Source of the DNA: Coptis chinensis
Lineage: Eukaryota > Streptophyta > Magnoliopsida > Ranunculales > Ranunculaceae
Assembly: GCA_015680905.1 (NCBI GenBank)
Contig: CM027381.1
Span: 71,723,501 to 71,787,500 of the forward strand
Direction: 5' to 3'
DNA length: 64,000 bases
In this document: positions 34,146 to 45,853 of the stretch, piece after piece
Layout of the letters: each line of letters starts with the position of its first letter
Numbering within the stretch: position 1 is the stretch's first letter
Program-made: the position numbers and the translations under genes
The notes under the pieces: model-generated
Told to the model about the DNA's origin: nothing
Databases searched by the model: none
The model's input: only the letters and a program-made list of their open reading frames with translations

Positions 34146-35622
34146 TGATAAGAGCCCAAAACTGTAGTTTTAACCCTTTAACAATCGTACTTTTAGACCA
34201 ATTATGTGAATAATAAGTAAGAGTTAATACTGATTATGTGTTTTTATGCATTTCAGGCTTCAAAGTCCATTATGTGCAGAAATGTGCAACTTTAGCGAGA
34301 TAAAGGAACAAAGGTCGGTTGCTAAGGAGTTTTGTGATTAAAGGCCAATTTTTAAGAAGACAAAGCCTCTGTAAAGCCCGGTCAAAAGATGAAAAGTCAA
34401 AGTCCACGCGGGCAGAAACAGTGCACAAAGTTAGCAGAACTTCGGAATACTATATCTTTGGACTCAGACCTCGGAATTGGGCCTACCTTATATCAAAACG
34501 ACCGGCTCGGAAAGAGATTTTCAATGGTCCAAGCCTTGACCCAATTAGAGGAGCATAAGTGGATGAAAAGTCTGTCGAAGTCAACTACAGCTGAAGAGGC
34601 CTTTTTGGACTGAAAGTATTGGATTTTGGGCCTGATTCTCTGGCCCAAAACATGGATCCAAGCCCATGCATGATTTTTGGATCTGAACATATAAAAACAA
34701 AAGCTTAACTCTTTGTTAATGGTAGCTAGTTAGACCTAAAAATATATATAATTCTAGATCTAGTTTTCAGTAAATTAATTAAGTTTAAGTTCCATTTTCA
34801 ATTCTTGTTTTAGATTAAGTCTTTTAATCATTGTTCTTGATTGATTAGATAAATAAAATAGTTATTTTGTTAATTTCGATTTTTGTTATTTCAATTTATA
34901 GATCTAGTTTTAAATTCTTGTTGATTATCATTTCGTAGTTTAAGTAGATTGAAACATTGTTAGTTAAATTAGTTAAGTTAGAATTTTAATATGATGTGTA
35001 GTTATAATTAAATGGGAAATGATGGGTTGATGACTCAAGGCTAAAACCTCCATTAGAGGGGTTGATGAAGCTTTGATGAAAACTTAGTGGTATAGTGTAG
35101 AAGCGTTGTAGAATCTATTCCACTCTAGAAGGTCGTGATTCGCCATGAGAATTGGTGGACGACCTCACATGCTAGTTAGTATTTGGTAGAAATGCCATGA
35201 ACACTAGGGATTAGAACTCGAAATTCTTGCCGTAAGAACGGAGAATCGAGATACAAGAATCTATGCTAGGTTATTAAGTTGGATTCGAGGTGGATTCAAT
35301 TCCCTCTAAATCCTTATCTAGATTAAAAAACAATCATATTTCCATAGCATTCGTAGTTTAAATTCAACATAATCAATTTCATATTGTATCGTAGTATAAC
35401 ACCCTTCGTAAAACTCTCAATAGATTTAAGACCGATTAATTATACTAGAAAACATTCCATGCTAGAGAACTAGGAGTGGAACGAATTTGTTACTCCACTC
35501 TATTTCGATAGAATTGAGAGTAGAAACTTTGATAAATATAGACATGTAAAAAGTTTTAGTTTACTTACGTTTTGAGTTTCATCATTCATTTCGTAGGTAA
35601 ACTATCATTTTACCTTTTATCA
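34146..35622 (+). repeat. Gypsy A3 5' LTR
   Basis: Starts TGATAAGAGCCC and ends CCTTTTATCA, length 1477. It belongs to a subgroup distinct from A2 in the first 600 bases. About 25 of its differences from the 3' LTR lie in the first 545 bases. Confidence 0.95.
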
Positions 35623-35624
35623 AA

Positions 35625-35640
35625 TGGCGCCGCTGCCGTC
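35625..35640 (+). other. A3 primer binding site
   Basis: TGGCGCCGCTGCCGTC has the first eight bases expected for a tRNA-Asp primer site (TGGCGCCG) and diverges after them. Confidence 0.7.
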
Positions 35641-36035
35641 TTAGTTTCACTTTAGCATTGTTTTCATAGTATAATTAGTCAATTTTAAGTCCCATTAAAC
35701 CCACCCACCCTTGTTTGATTCATACTGTGGTTGTCCGTTTCAGCGTTGAAAAGTTCCGCGAAAAATTACACGAGCCGCATCACGCTTCTGCTAGTTTTTA
35801 AGCTCTAAGCTAAATTTTCCCGATTTCTACAGTTTGTTTCAACTTCGATTTTTAAGTTTTTCAGTGTTCTAACTTGTTATTTACATCAACACGCCAGTAA
35901 ACAAGACACTATTCATAAGTTTAAGCAAGGACGCTTATCGTATTCCTTTCTTCCATACCTCGCGATCTCCGTTAGAGGTTTATACTAAAATATCAAGATT
36001 GTTTGGAGTGTTGTCGTGTTTAGACTTAGACTTGC

Positions 36036-38067
36036 ATGAGATTAAGGTCCGGTCGGAGAAAACACCAACGTAATTAACCGCCAACGCCAACAAACAAATC
36101 TATCGAAAGTATACCAATCACTACACCTCTAGCTACTATTCCACCAACCACACCCGACATAATGGCTGAAGAAAGAGAGACTCTCTCTCGACTTTTACAA
36201 AGCCTCGAGCGATAGACCTAAATCTTACATCGTTCTAGCGGACTCCGCTGGGGATTTTCGAATTCCCCAAACATATTTAATTTGTTACCCGCTTTCCATG
36301 GTTTAGACCATGAAAACCTTATCAACACACGCGTAGGATTGAACAAGTCCTTACAACATTCCATCATCCTACGGTTGGTACGGAACAAATTAAACCGAGG
36401 GTATTTCCCTTCACCTTAGCCGATAAAGGCGTCTTGGTTGGTGGCCCTAACTCGTGGACTCGTGGGCTAAACTTGTTCAAATTGTTTATGGAACATTTTT
36501 ACCCACCCCTAAAGACGGATGAGATGCTTTCCAAGATTCATTTTTCCGACAAAATCCTCATGAATCATTTTCGAGGCTTGGAATCGCTTTCACCGACCGC
36601 TTTATAGAGTGTCCACACCATAACCTAGCAAAAGACACGTTAGTTCATTTCTTTTCAAAGGACTTCAACATCACCATAAAGAAGTCCTTGACATAATGAA
36701 TGGGGTAGTTTCCTAAGTAAAGGAGCCTCGGAGGCTTACACATTTTAGAAGATCAAACTAAACGCAATAACAATGGGGGTAGTGATAATATCCCCCCTCG
36801 CTAGTTCTTCTTCAACAGCTTAAGGCCGCCAAGATGTTTGAGATGAAACCCGATCTAGAACTTAAAAAATTTAATCAATCTCTAACTAAAAAGGTTGAGG
36901 CTATTTCTGGCAACAAAAGCCTATCCTCGTCATGAATGTCAACTCCAACCCATGTAATGTCTGTTTTGAGTCCCGAGCACCCCTCGACTCCTATTGTCCT
37001 TTCTCGCTATATGAACAACAACAATTAGAGCAAGACAATGTTTGCTCCATTAATAGCTATCCTATTCCTAATGCCCCATGGAGACAACATCCCAACTTTA
37101 GTCATAAACAATCAACAAGTTTCACCTCCGTGGTTTAATAACCAAAATGTTAGGCAAGCAAACAACTATAATCAAGCTCCACCTAGGCAAGGACAGTGGA
37201 CAAGGTCGAGGGAAATTATAATAATTATAACAACCAAGCTTAAACCAACGACAAGGTATAGCATAAGGTCGAGTAATTATAATAGTTATAATACCAATAG
37301 AGGTATCGTTCGGTTAACAATAGTAACTATCACAACCCACCCATAAATAATCAACGGAGATAGTTTCGCACCACTGCGGACAACTACACCTACACAACCG
37401 GATCATCGACGCCTTTATACAGGTTACACAACAACTTTTCCAATCAATGACTAAATCAAACCAACAGATCTTACAATCCATAAATCAGGGCATACAACAG
37501 TTAGCCCAAGAGAAAGCCAAACCAAAAGGCGTGTTTCCAGGACAAGCAATACCAAACCCTAAAACAACAAACACAGCCTTTGAGGTAAATAGTAATACTA
37601 GTATGGAAACTACAATAGTAGGTGACCTAAATGCCATCACCACTCTCCCTTCTGGAAGAGTGGTTGATAACAAAGTAACTATGCCTATAGTTACCCCATC
37701 AGTACTCCCTACACCGGATATCGAACTAGATACCGAAATAGAAGTTGAAGAGCCTACCACTGTAGAGGGACCAGTTAAACCACAACCTAAGAAACCGAAA
37801 GCCAACGTTACACATCAAGTCGAGCCATACGCGAAATATAGAGCGAAACCACCGTTCCCTCAAAAATTAGCCATGCTAACTAGGGATACAAACTTTGAGG
37901 AGATTAGGAACGTTTTCAAGAATCTAACGATAAACCTTCCTTTTCTTGAAGCTATTAAAAAGCTACCTAACCACGCTAAGTTTCTTAAAGAGTTGTGCAC
38001 TACTAGGCGTAAGACCAACATACCTAAAGACGCCTTTCTAACTGAACAATTCCCAACTTTATCCTAA
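36036..38067 (+). pseudogene. A3 gag, broken
   Basis: The start at 36036 gives MRLRSGRRK, as in A2. Capsid motifs are spread over several frames between 36260 and 36620. The zinc knuckle near 36953 has C-x2-C and a final C but an extra residue in the spacing (C-N-V-C then S-R-A-P-L-D-S-Y-C). The C-terminal 206 codons (37447-38067) are open: a Gln/Pro/Thr-rich linker, then the P-F-P-Q-K-L motif and N-H-A-K-F-L-K-E-L-C-T-T before protease. Breaks in the first two thirds cluster at CTG/CAG sites that differ from A2. Confidence 0.75.
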
Positions 38068-38099
38068 AAATAATGGAATTGTTAAGTACAAGGACCCGG

Positions 38100-38825
38100 T
38101 CGTCCCCATCAGAAAAATGCACCTTAGAGATTCCCACACGACCATCGCTTTATTAGACCTGGGCGAAAGTGTTAACTTACTCCCGTGATTATTTGTATAA
38201 ACAAATAGGTCTACAGAAAATGCAACCTACAAAAAATAACGTTGCAATTAGCGGATGTGTCAATTAAGTGTCCTAAGGGTGTAGTGGAAAACGTTTGTTA
38301 AGGTTCGTGGATTTCTACTATCCCCGCTGATTTTTTATCCTCGATACAGAAGTCGCTAACGATTCTGTACCGATTATCTTAGGGCGCCCCTTCTTGGCAA
38401 CTGCCAACGCGCTTATAAATTGCCGCGATGGTAAGATGTCCTTATCTTTTGGCCATCTTACTATTGAGGTAAATGTTTTTAAAATGATGAAACAGTTACC
38501 AGATTCCTCTATAGATGGGGAGGTTAGCATGATCGAGAGCTTAGCTCAAGATTATTTTAACAACACGTTTCCCGAAAACAATATGTACAAATTCCTTTCT
38601 TTTGGAACTTCAGATTTTGTAAATGACTCCTACTTAGAGGATGTCAACACCATCCTTGAGTCCACACCAATTGTAGACCCTTTGGTTGCTCCATATACTG
38701 AGTATGAAGACTTGCTACCTAAGCAAGTATTCATTATGCAAAATGAGGACCCGACTAAACATCTATTGATTTTCCTTCCACCCCTGCTTAAACCTCTTCC
38801 CCGAGTTAAAATATATTCAACTTGA
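38100..38825 (+). pseudogene. A3 aspartic protease and linker to RT
   Basis: The active-site region at 38150-38190 reads L-L-D-L-G-E-S-V-N-L-L-P. The motif is normally D-x-G-A, so the last residue is changed, and a stop follows soon after. The frame 38394-38825 contains A-T-A-N-A-L-I-N-C-R-x-G-K-M, the end of the protease domain and the linker typical of Athila pol. The two parts are in different frames. Confidence 0.7.
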
Positions 38826-38874
38826 TCCGGATGGTAGTCATCCGTAATTATATCTTCTGTTATCTAAGGATGAA

Positions 38875-39640
38875 GAGACACGCTTTAATCCGGTGATTAG
38901 GGAACATCGGTCTGCGATTGGTTGGTCCCTAGCCGACATTAAGGGAATTAACCCTAATGTTTGCACTCATCGTATCCATTTGGAGGATAACACGAAGACT
39001 TCTCGCGAACCTCAGCGTCGCTTGAACCCTGCCATAAAAGAGGTGGTTAGGGAAGAAGTCTTACGATTACTCGATGCGGGTATCATATACCCAATCTCTG
39101 ATAGCGAATGGGTAAGCCCCATTCATGTAGTTCCTAAGAAATCGGGAGTTACCATGGTATGTAACGGAAAGGGTGACTATGTTGTCACACAAGGTCCTAT
39201 CAAATGGAGGATCTGTATTGATTACAGACGTTTAAATGCTATGACATGAAAGGATCACTTTCCTTTACCTTTTATAGATCAAATGCTCGAATGCCTAGCT
39301 GGTCATGCTTTTTATTGTTTTCTGGATGGCTACTCAGGCTATTTTCAGATTATTATTGATATTGATGACCAAGAAAAGACTACCTTCACATGTCCCTTTG
39401 GAAGGTATGCCTATAAACGAATGCCTTTTGGCCTTTGTAATGCTCCTGGTACCTTCCAACGGTGTATGCTTCATATATTTAGTGACATGGTAGAGCACTT
39501 TATGGAAGTTTTCATGGATGATTTTTCTATCTATGGAGATTCCTTCACATACTGTTTGTCGAACCTGTCTAAGGTTTTGACACGGTGTGAAGAAAAGAGC
39601 CTCGTTTTAAACTAGGAAAAGTGTCATTTCATGGTGAAAA
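38875..39640 (+). pseudogene. A3 reverse transcriptase
   Basis: One frame runs from about 38893 to 39615 with a TGA at 39247 (R-K read as stop-K, a CGA to TGA change) and ends at a TAG at 39613 (W to stop). Motifs in order are A-G-I-I-Y-P-I, S-E-W-V-S-P, W-R-I-C-I-D-Y-R-R-L-N, R-M-P-F-G-L-C-N-A-P-G-T-F and the catalytic F-M-D-D at 39511-39522. It copies element RNA into DNA. It is the cleanest RT in the window. Confidence 0.88.
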
Positions 39641-40330
39641 AGGGCATAGTACTAGGTCACATTGTATCTAGTGATGGCATCGAAGTAGATAAGGCCAAAC
39701 TAGATAAGATAGCGATTCTACCTAAAACCACGGATCGTTCGTGATATTAGAGCCTTTCTAGGCCATGCGGGTTTTATAAAGGTTTATTAAAGACTTTTCA
39801 AAATAGCTAGGCCTTTAACTAATCTGCTTTTGAAAGATGCAATCTTTGATTTTAATTTTAACTGTAAGCAGGCTTTTGAAACTTTAAAAAGCCTCTAACC
39901 TCGCACCAATTATACAGACCTCCGATTGGTCTAAACCTTTCGAACTCATGTGTGATGCTAGTGACTATGCAGGTTGGTGCGATCTTGGGACAAAACTAGA
40001 TAATAAGTCCACTTTGTTATTTATTATGCTAGTAAAACCTTAAACGATGCTCAACGGAATTATTCAACTACTGAAAAAGAATTCTTAGCCGTCATTTATG
40101 CTTTAGATAAGTTTTGTCCTTATTTGGTTGGTTCTAAAACTTTAGTTTACACGGACCATGCAGCCCTTAAGTACCTTCTTGCAAAGAAGGATGCTAAGAA
40201 GAGATTAATCCGATGGATCCTTCTCCTGTAAGAGTTCACATTAGAAATAAAGGACAAAAGAGGGGTCGAAAACGTAGTTGTCGACCACTTATCTAGACTT
40301 ACAAACGACGATAATAGTGATTCTGAGTCC
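39641..40330 (+). pseudogene. A3 RT connection and RNase H, broken
   Basis: It continues the pol frame with frameshifts near 39725, 39890 and 39980. RNase H motifs [20 protein letters not shown] and [10 protein letters not shown] are seen at 40025-40200, then one stop at 40229 (L-L-L-stop-E-F, CAA to TAA). RNase H removes the RNA strand during reverse transcription. Confidence 0.75.
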
Positions 40331-40422
40331 ATACCGGACTCTTTTCCCGATGAGCATCATCAGATGCTATTTTTTCAAAGCACCATGATATCGACATTGT
40401 AAATTATTTAGCGGCTGATGTT

Positions 40423-41674
40423 ATGCCTTATAATTGGTCAAGAAATGAACGTAAGAAGTTCTTGGCCAGAGTTAAGTTATACTACTGGGATGAGCCCTAC
40501 CTTTTTAAGTATTGTGCGGATCAGATTATTCATCGTTGTATTCCCCAGTGGGAATATAATGAAGTTCTATCATTCTGCCATGACAAAGAGTGTGGTGGCC
40601 ATTTTAGTGGGATGAAAACAGCCGCTAAAGTTCTTCAATGTGGATTTTATTGGCCTACCCTTTTTAAGGATGCCCAAGTGCATTGTAAGACGTGTATTCG
40701 TTGCCAACAACTTGGGCGAATCACGAAGCGTAATATGATGCCATTAAATCCAATCTTGATAGTAGAAATTTTTGACGTTTGGGGTATTAATTTCATGGGT
40801 CCCTTCCCTGTTTCCCACAGTTTCATTTATATTATAGTTGCCGTGGACTACGTGTCTAAATGGATAGAGGCCCTAGCTTGCCGTAGCAATGACCATAAGA
40901 CCGTTGTATTTTTTATTAAAGAATATATTTTCTGTCGGTTTGGCATTCCTAAAGTCATCATTAGTGATGGTGGAACACATTTTTGCAACAGAGTTGTTGC
41001 ATCCCTAGTGAAAAAGTATGGAGTTACACACAAAGTAGCAACTCCTTACCATCCACAAACTAGCGGACAAGTAGAAGTTTCTAATAGGGAAATCAAAAAG
41101 ATTTTAGAAACAATGTAAACCCCGATAGGAAAGATCGGTCAAGCGTGCCTATCGGATGCCTTATGGGCGTATAGAACTACTTTCAAAACTCCTATAGGTA
41201 TGTCTCCCTTTAGACTTGTATTTGGGAAACCATATCATTTGCCCGTTGAATTAGAGCACCGTGCTCTGTGGGCTATAAAAAGCCTTAACTTCAATATTGA
41301 TGAGGCAGGTGTCAAACGCAAGTTGCAATTGAATGAGCTTGTAGAAATCCGTAGCGATTCTTACGATCTCGCGAAGGATTATAAAGCTAACATGAAACGT
41401 GTTCATGATAAGCAAATCTTGCGCAAAGAGTTTGTGGTCGGTCAAAAGGTCTTGCTTTACAACTCCCGCCTACATATTTTCCTGTGGAAACTAAAACCCG
41501 TTGGTCCGGTCCTTTTTGTCTTATGAAGTCACCCCTAACGGGGCAATCACCTTGGTAAATCCCAATGACAACAATACCTTTCAAGTTAATGGTCAATGGT
41601 TAAAATATTTTCACGAACTTCTGTCCCCTGATGTAGAGGAAGTCCTTTTACAGGACCCTGTCTATGAGGATTGA
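40423..41674 (+). pseudogene. A3 integrase
   Basis: A frame of 231 codons (40423-41118) holds the zinc-binding region (H-x6-H then C-x2-C) and the catalytic core. The first catalytic Asp of the D,D-35-E triad reads Asn at residue 123 (G-I-N-F-M-G). The second Asp (residue 182, S-D-G-G) and the Glu (residue 218) are kept with exact 35-residue spacing. After a stop/frameshift near 41118 the C-terminal part resumes (41200-41526: [17 protein letters not shown]) and ends at 41674. Integrase inserts the cDNA. This copy would be inactive. Confidence 0.88.
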
Positions 41675-42710
41675 CCTTTGTCATTTGGTGTACTTCCTTC
41701 CACTTCCATATAGTGGTAAGTGCACCATCCAGGTAACCGGGCCCTCCCTATGGAGTGTAAGGTTGTAAGTACCGGATCCTAAGTCCACGTTTCACATAAT
41801 TCACGTTTTTCACTTTTGCATGTTTTCTTGGTTTTTGAGTCATGTTCCTCTATGGGGTGAATTATGTATGTATTGTTTTTCGTTTTTCTTATAATAAACT
41901 AATAAAAAAATAAAAAATTCTAAATCGTAGAAATAGCAATCAACCAAGTCTTGGGAATCTGACTTTAAACGACCCACGTTAAAACAAATTTTGTGTTTAA
42001 AAATTTGTTTGGGGGTTGGCAGTCGGTCTTTCCATCCGGATTGCTCGAACTTTCCATTTGTGTTGTTTAAGCCCAGTAGTGTAGTTCAATTGGGTTGACG
42101 TTATCTAAAACTTAGATTTCCTTCGTTCGCATAACTTACGTCACACACGCACTTTGAGGCATTTTTCCACCTTCTTATACGTCACCCATGGTTGGAATTG
42201 AGTGTTTTATGAATCATTGGATTGGAATTTCTCTACTGATCATTTCCATAACTCATTCGCCAAAATCGGGACAGTAACGAAGCGGCAAATTGAATTTGAA
42301 ATTGCGCGAAAAATTGGAAAACTCGGAATTCAAATTGGGCTTGGGCCCAAACCGCACGCACGTCTGTGCATCTCCTTCCTTCCCAAAAACGCACAGTTCT
42401 TTCCTTTTCCAATCCCGCCGGTTATCAAAGTTTAAAACAAAACTTGAACACCAAAATAAAAAAAAAAAAAAAAAAAAGAGAGAAGAAGAAAACCTAACTA
42501 CACCCATGCCTAGCATTTAAATCAAATTGAAATATTCTCCAAACCATTACTACCACCAAACCTAATAATTTTAAAACTCCGAAAACAGCCACCAATCAAG
42601 TTTTCAAACTACCACCGTACCCACCATCGCCACCACCGTGTCTGTGGTTGTTTTACATCAAACTCGCCTCCCCCACCGTCTACAAACCATTAGTTGTCTC
42701 AGAAACTTCA
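41675..42710 (+). other. A3 spacer between integrase and ORF-A
   Basis: Noncoding, collinear with A2 27789-28808. It holds a PPT-like GTTTGGGGGTTGG at 42007-42019 and an A run at 42458-42476. Confidence 0.55.
42007..42019 (+). other. Internal PPT-like motif 1 (A3)
   Basis: GTTTGGGGGTTGG lies at the same place as A2 28135. Confidence 0.55.
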
Positions 42711-43871
42711 ATGGTGCTACGACGAAGAATTTTGCCGGAGCACGCATTTGCTGCCGACAACTTCGTGCCATTTTACGACACAGAGATGATTAGGAGGGAT
42801 TGGAATGGACTGTGGTACTCGCCTGAGGAGTTCTATCACTATGATTTGGTAGAACAGTTTTATAAGAAGCGAGAATTGGAGGGGGATAGGATTTTCATAA
42901 AGGTAGCAGGAACGAGTAGGGAAGTAACGAGACAGTTGTTGGCTGAACTGTTAGGAATTACGCTTGAGAGCAACCTAGTAACGACAATTTAGGAATCCCA
43001 GTATACTGGAGTTCCTACTTTGAATAAAGATACTGTCGTGGAGGGTGAATACAATCCGACATCTCATTGCGTCCGCCAGTCAACCCTGAGAACCAATCAA
43101 CTGGCTGTAGCTCAGTGGATTAGTAGGAACGTTCTCGGGAAAGACAAAGTCAACGATATCGGTCTGCAATGTCTGCACGTTCTCTGGATTTTGCAAACAA
43201 ATAAGTATAATTTCTGCATCCTCGATTTAATGTTTAATGTGATTAGAGGAGTGGGAAAGAGCTTGGCGCCTATTCCCGTATTGATCACTAAGATCATGCT
43301 CTCCTTTAGAGCTGTCGCAAAATCTACTCCTATTAAGATCAAATTGCATTCTAATGCAAGTATCTATACGGATTGCATCCAAGAGACTTGGCCGTTGTCT
43401 GAAGGAAAGGTGGTTGAGTCGGAGGATGAAAGGGAGGATATGACATGTCTGGATGACGATGCATTAGATAGTTGTAGTTCTAATTTAGAACGCATGCAAG
43501 TGTTGCAAACTGCCTTGCGTTGCGTTTATGATATTTGTGAAAATATCCGAGATAGACAGATTGTAGTTCGAAATAAGCAAATGAACCTTTAGACGAGACT
43601 TGAAATGCTCGAAAGTGGTCAGGACGATATCTTGTCTAACTTGGAGACCATCCACCAGTATCACCAAGCCCAGTATGCAGTACTCAGGACTGAGATGGAA
43701 GCACATCGCTTGTTCCGAATAGAGATGCTACGACGCATGCCACCTGTGGAGGATTCTGTTTTAGCCGAGTCTGAAAGGCATGAGCGTCGTCATCGAAGGA
43801 CAGATGGTTCAAGCCATTCTCCATCCCAGGGCCAATCTCCATCTCAGGGTCCATCTTCATCACATAACTAG
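42711..43871 (+). pseudogene. A3 ORF-A (Athila envelope-like / plant transposon protein), nearly intact
   Basis: A single frame from ATG at 42711 to the stop at 43869-43871, 386 codons, has only two in-frame TAG codons (42990 and 43590). N-terminal motifs are R-R-R-I-L-P-E-H-A-F, then R-R-D-W-N-G-L-W and D-L-V-E-Q-F. The middle has C-L-H-V-L-W-I-L and a hydrophobic segment ending P-V-L-I-T-K-I-M. The rest is acidic, then charged and helix-prone, then a Ser/Gln/Pro tail. The middle fits what I know of the 'putative plant transposon protein' domain in Athila env-like ORFs. No signal peptide is seen, so a membrane role is doubtful. Confidence 0.65.
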
Positions 43872-44699
43872 GTGTTCACCATCAGTTTGTGTTTGCTGTT
43901 ATTTCATGATTTTGTTTTATTAGTTGGATTTTAATTCAGTTGTTAAATTTAAATATTAAGGTGTTTGTTTTATGTTGTTTGGTTTTAAATTTTAGTTTTA
44001 ATATAATTGGTTATTTTCGAGTTCTGCTTGTTTCTATCATTAATCCCACCTTCCCGACTTGTTTTTATCATTGTTAGTAATATTTATACCGAGCATAATT
44101 CGTTATATGATCATCTGCTGTAAAGTTGTCTTGGAGGAAAGGTTGAGAATTTGGCTGATATCGGCATATCTATGATTTGTGTGGTGGTAGCATGAAATCT
44201 AGGAGAGTTTAGAAGTTACTATTCTAAATCCAGTATGAAAGATACCAGGATTTTTAGAAAATCAAGAAGATGGTTTGTTTCCATTTTAGGGTTTGGAATT
44301 TTTCTATTTCCAGAAATTGCCTTAAAACAATTTGGGAACTTGTCGATTCGTTTTGGAAGCTCAGAACCTATTTAAACTCCCTTCATTCTACACTAACAAA
44401 CCACACTACACCCCACCATCATCCCGCACCTTTCACTCCAAGCTTTTCCTTCTTTTTCCTCTAAACTTCGTTTCAAAGACTTACGAGCGCTGTGCCCTCG
44501 TTAGAGCTACTCCGCCGCATTACACTTTCAGAAAGTTTACTTTCAGAGCGACCAGCGCCCTCCTTGAGCTAACTTCGCTTCAAAACACCGTAATTCAAAA
44601 CCCACGAAGCGACCACCGCGCCATCCATCTGTAAAGCGGAAATTCCAATTTTTCGAGGGTCATTCCAGGATTTTTGGAACTGTTCAAAGAGTCGTTGAG
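43872..44699 (+). other. A3 spacer between ORF-A and ORF-B
   Basis: Noncoding. A weak TATA-like TATTTAAA (44369-44376) lies where A1 and A2 have TATATAAA. A C/T-rich leader follows. The PPT-like motif 2 is degraded here. Confidence 0.5.
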
Positions 44700-45603
44700 A
44701 TGACATCTCCTATTGTCATACCTGAACAGTCTTTCGAAGACGTGTTGGGAACCGAGACCTATGGAGATTGGTTCCAAACACGGGATCCCGCGATTAGGAT
44801 GGCGCCATCTATCGGTAAGTGATGACGATTCATATTCACCATGACCTTCGCTTATTTCTATGACCACGTTAAATTCTATTGTAATCAGGATGGAGAACAA
44901 GAATTCTCCGTCATAGTCGATGACACGACACATAAATTCAATAAAAATGTGGTCGCTTTAGTTTCAGGATTACCAATACCGATCCTCGTTCACACATGGG
45001 CATATATGACCGATAATGCATACCTTTATGATTATACATATTTCCATGAGTATTATGGGGGAGGGTATTTCGAGTAATGGACCGGGCTTATATAGCATTG
45101 CCCTTGGTAGCCTTTCCCTAAACGTAGGCACCACCATGTTATTCATCGATGAATATTTTGGGGGAATGGCAGTTCATTTCGCAAACAAGATGCTGGTGAT
45201 ATTTTCCTCTTTTAGGTGGAGGGCGTCGCCGATATGGCATTCCCGAAGTTTTAGTCGCTAGTCTTAAGAGAGCCCAAAGAATGAGGCGTAAGTATCTTCT
45301 TATGCCTATTTTGGTAAGCCGCATCATGCGTAGTTGTTTACCTGTATTCTGTGCACAATTCACAGATTGGAAAAGGGTTGAAGTCATGAGACCCACCAAT
45401 TGGGTGGTTCGCTCATTGTGAATAATAACTTGGCCGGGATGGCAAGTGCAGCCTCATTTAGTCGCCCCGTACATCCCATCAGACATAATAACACTTAACA
45501 GGTTAGCATTAGTAGATGATAAATGGTGTCAAGCTTGGCAAGTTATAATGGTGGGGGGATCTTGAAGGAACCTCATCTCTTTAATGAGGAGGAGGATGTT
45601 TAA
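44700..45603 (+). pseudogene. A3 ORF-B, unknown protein, broken
   Basis: The start MTSPIVIPEQ at 44700 and an open run of about 39 codons are followed by a double stop at 44820. A conserved stretch from 44841 (Y-D-H-V-K-F-Y-C) continues to 45077. The last third has R-A-Q-R-M-R-R-K-Y-L-L-M-P-I-L-V, then F-T-D-W and P-T-N-W. It ends D-V-stop at 45601. Total span is about 301 codons. I do not know the family. Conservation with A2 is stronger in amino acids than expected of noncoding DNA (for example M-R-x-K-Y-L-L-M-P), which argues it was once a real protein. Confidence 0.6.
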
Positions 45604-45615
45604 GCGCGAGATAAG

Positions 45616-45758
45616 GTAAGTTTTTAAGTTTTGTTATTGTCTGCTTATGTCCTAAGCAATTTATTTCTGTTAACCCCAAAATGGGTGGAACTCTTATAGA
45701 GTTGCGTCAGTATTTTTATTTTTTTCCTATATTAGTATATTCTAACTTTGTTTTGCAG
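45616..45758 (+). other. Intron-like segment just after the ORF-B stop (A3)
   Basis: GTAAGTTTTT at 45616 and TTTGTTTTGCAG ending 45758; 143 bases, T-rich. It is the partner of A2 31721-31858. Confidence 0.5.
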
Positions 45759-45838
45759 ATGTTCCCGAATTTCACGCGTTCCATGGTATTTTTTCTACCC
45801 TCTTTATTCAAATGCTTTGAGGACAAAGCATGCTTCTT

Positions 45839-45853
45839 GTTTGGGGGGTGGGG
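45839..45853 (+). other. Internal PPT-like motif 3 (A3)
   Basis: GTTTGGGGGGTGGGG follows TTTGAGGACAAAGCATGCTT, like A2 31939. Confidence 0.6.

Noticed and set aside
42711..43871. A true envelope glycoprotein
   Set aside because: No signal peptide, cysteine pattern or clear membrane anchor is visible. The env-like label is by position and family only.
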